The notes under the pieces were generated by a model that did no database searches, was not told the DNA's origin, and worked only from the letters and a program-made list of their open reading frames with translations. 6,160 nucleotides of DNA from Oscillospiraceae bacterium (GTDB taxonomy: Bacteria > Bacillota > Clostridia > Oscillospirales > Oscillospiraceae): assembly GCA_031272845.1 (NCBI GenBank), contig JAISTA010000116.1:1-6160 (forward strand), read 5' to 3'. Positions 5,630 through 6,160 of the stretch are shown here, piece by piece. Both the position numbers and the translations under genes were made by a program. The stretch's first letter is position 1, and each line of letters opens with the position of its first letter.

Positions 5630-6160
5630 TCAGTCGTTTATCTCGAACTTATACCCGACACCCCAAACGGTTTTCAGCGCCCACTTGTCAGACACGCCCT
5701 CCAGCTTTTCGCGCAGGCGCTTAACGTGTACGTCAACCGTGCGGGAGTCGCCGTAATAGTCAAAGCCCCAAACCTCGTCAAGCAGCTGATTGCGCGTATA
5801 AACCCTGTTTGGCGAGGACGCAAGGTGGAACAAAAGCTCCATCTCCTTCGGCGGAGCCTCCGTGCGCTTGCCGCCGACGGTAAGCGTGAACTGATCCATA
5901 TCAATAACGAGATTTTCAAACTCCAAAACGCGCGGCTTTTCCTGCCCTCCGGTCCGGCGCGTCACGGCGTGAATTCTCGCAAGAAGCTCCGAGATTTCAA
6001 ACGGCTTTGAAATATAGTCGTCAGCTCCGCTCTCAAGGCCGAGAACCTTATTGTCGGTCTCGCCCTTGGCTGTCAGCATAATAACCGGCACCTTCTTGGA
6101 CTTCAGCCGAATCTGCTTGAGAACCTGCCAGCCATCCATAACGGGCAGCATAATATCAAG
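5630..6160 (-). CDS. OmpR/PhoB-family response regulator, N-terminus cut by window edge
   Basis: The DNA-binding partner of the kinase encoded next downstream. The visible 176 residues begin LDIMLPVMDGW. The Asp in this block (codon 6155-6157) is the phosphoacceptor, so only about the first 50 residues of the receiver are missing. The receiver continues with VPVIMLTAKG, holding the conserved switch Thr, and YISKPFEISELLARI, holding the invariant Lys. After a short linker (TRRTGGQEKPR) comes a winged-helix domain: LEFENLVIDMDQFTLTV, then PPKEMELLFHLASSPNRVYTR, then the recognition helix region SRTVDVHVKRLREKL, and finally TVWGVGYKFEIND. This layout is that of a transcription regulator binding tandem direct repeats; its targets cannot be told from the window. 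Kinase and regulator are probably one transcript. Confidence 0.96.
   Translation of the reverse strand, partial: LDIMLPVMDGWQVLKQIRLKSKKVPVIMLTAKGETDNKVLGLESGADDYISKPFEISELLARIHAVTRRTGGQEKPRVLEFENLVIDMDQFTLTVGGKRTEAPPKEMELLFHLASSPNRVYTRNQLLDEVWGFDYYGDSRTVDVHVKRLREKLEGVSDKWALKTVWGVGYKFEIND

Overview
All seven genes recognised here lie on the minus strand. The window is a compact, moderately GC-rich chromosomal segment of ordinary bacterial housekeeping and sensory genes. The style suggests an anaerobic Firmicute of the Clostridia: GGAGG ribosome binding sites, a DUF3786 protein, a CxxCxxC flavoprotein, a flavin reductase-like protein, an HI0933/BaiN-type flavoprotein and an acetyl-CoA-type MetA. 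This assignment is an inference from gene content; no marker gene is present.

In order of transcription (right to left): an OmpR/PhoB-type response regulator, cut by the right edge just upstream of its phosphoacceptor Asp, with its sensor histidine kinase 40 bp downstream; a 111-bp gap; an FMN reductase/iron-sulfur-flavoprotein-like gene; an AT-richer flavin reductase-family gene; a DUF3786 gene; an HI0933/BaiN-type FAD oxidoreductase overlapping it by 4 bp (ATGA); and metA, cut by the left edge after residue 170.

The most unusual structure is a 177-bp direct repeat (2420-2596 and 3377-3553, 171/177 identical, no gaps, 957-bp period) on either side of the flavin reductase gene. Each copy holds the last 37 codons and stop of the FMN reductase, the 36-nt spacer, and the first ten codons of the DUF3786 gene. 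The right copy supplies the real 3' end of the FMN reductase. The left copy supplies the real 5' end of the DUF3786 gene. Collapsing the repeats would restore a tight FMN reductase-DUF3786 junction, so the flavin reductase looks like a cargo gene inserted between two operon neighbours. It left a truncated FMN reductase tail on one side and a 22-codon DUF3786 leader remnant on the other.

The last five genes could be co-transcribed. Three or four encode probable flavin or redox proteins and the last starts methionine synthesis from homoserine, but nothing in the sequence ties them into one pathway. Two residue-level observations sharpen annotation. MetA has Glu at position 111, which points to acetyl-CoA rather than succinyl-CoA. 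The FMN reductase has a compact four-cysteine motif (C47, C50, C53, C59) like that of iron-sulfur flavoproteins. I found no RNA gene, CRISPR array, transposase or integrase.
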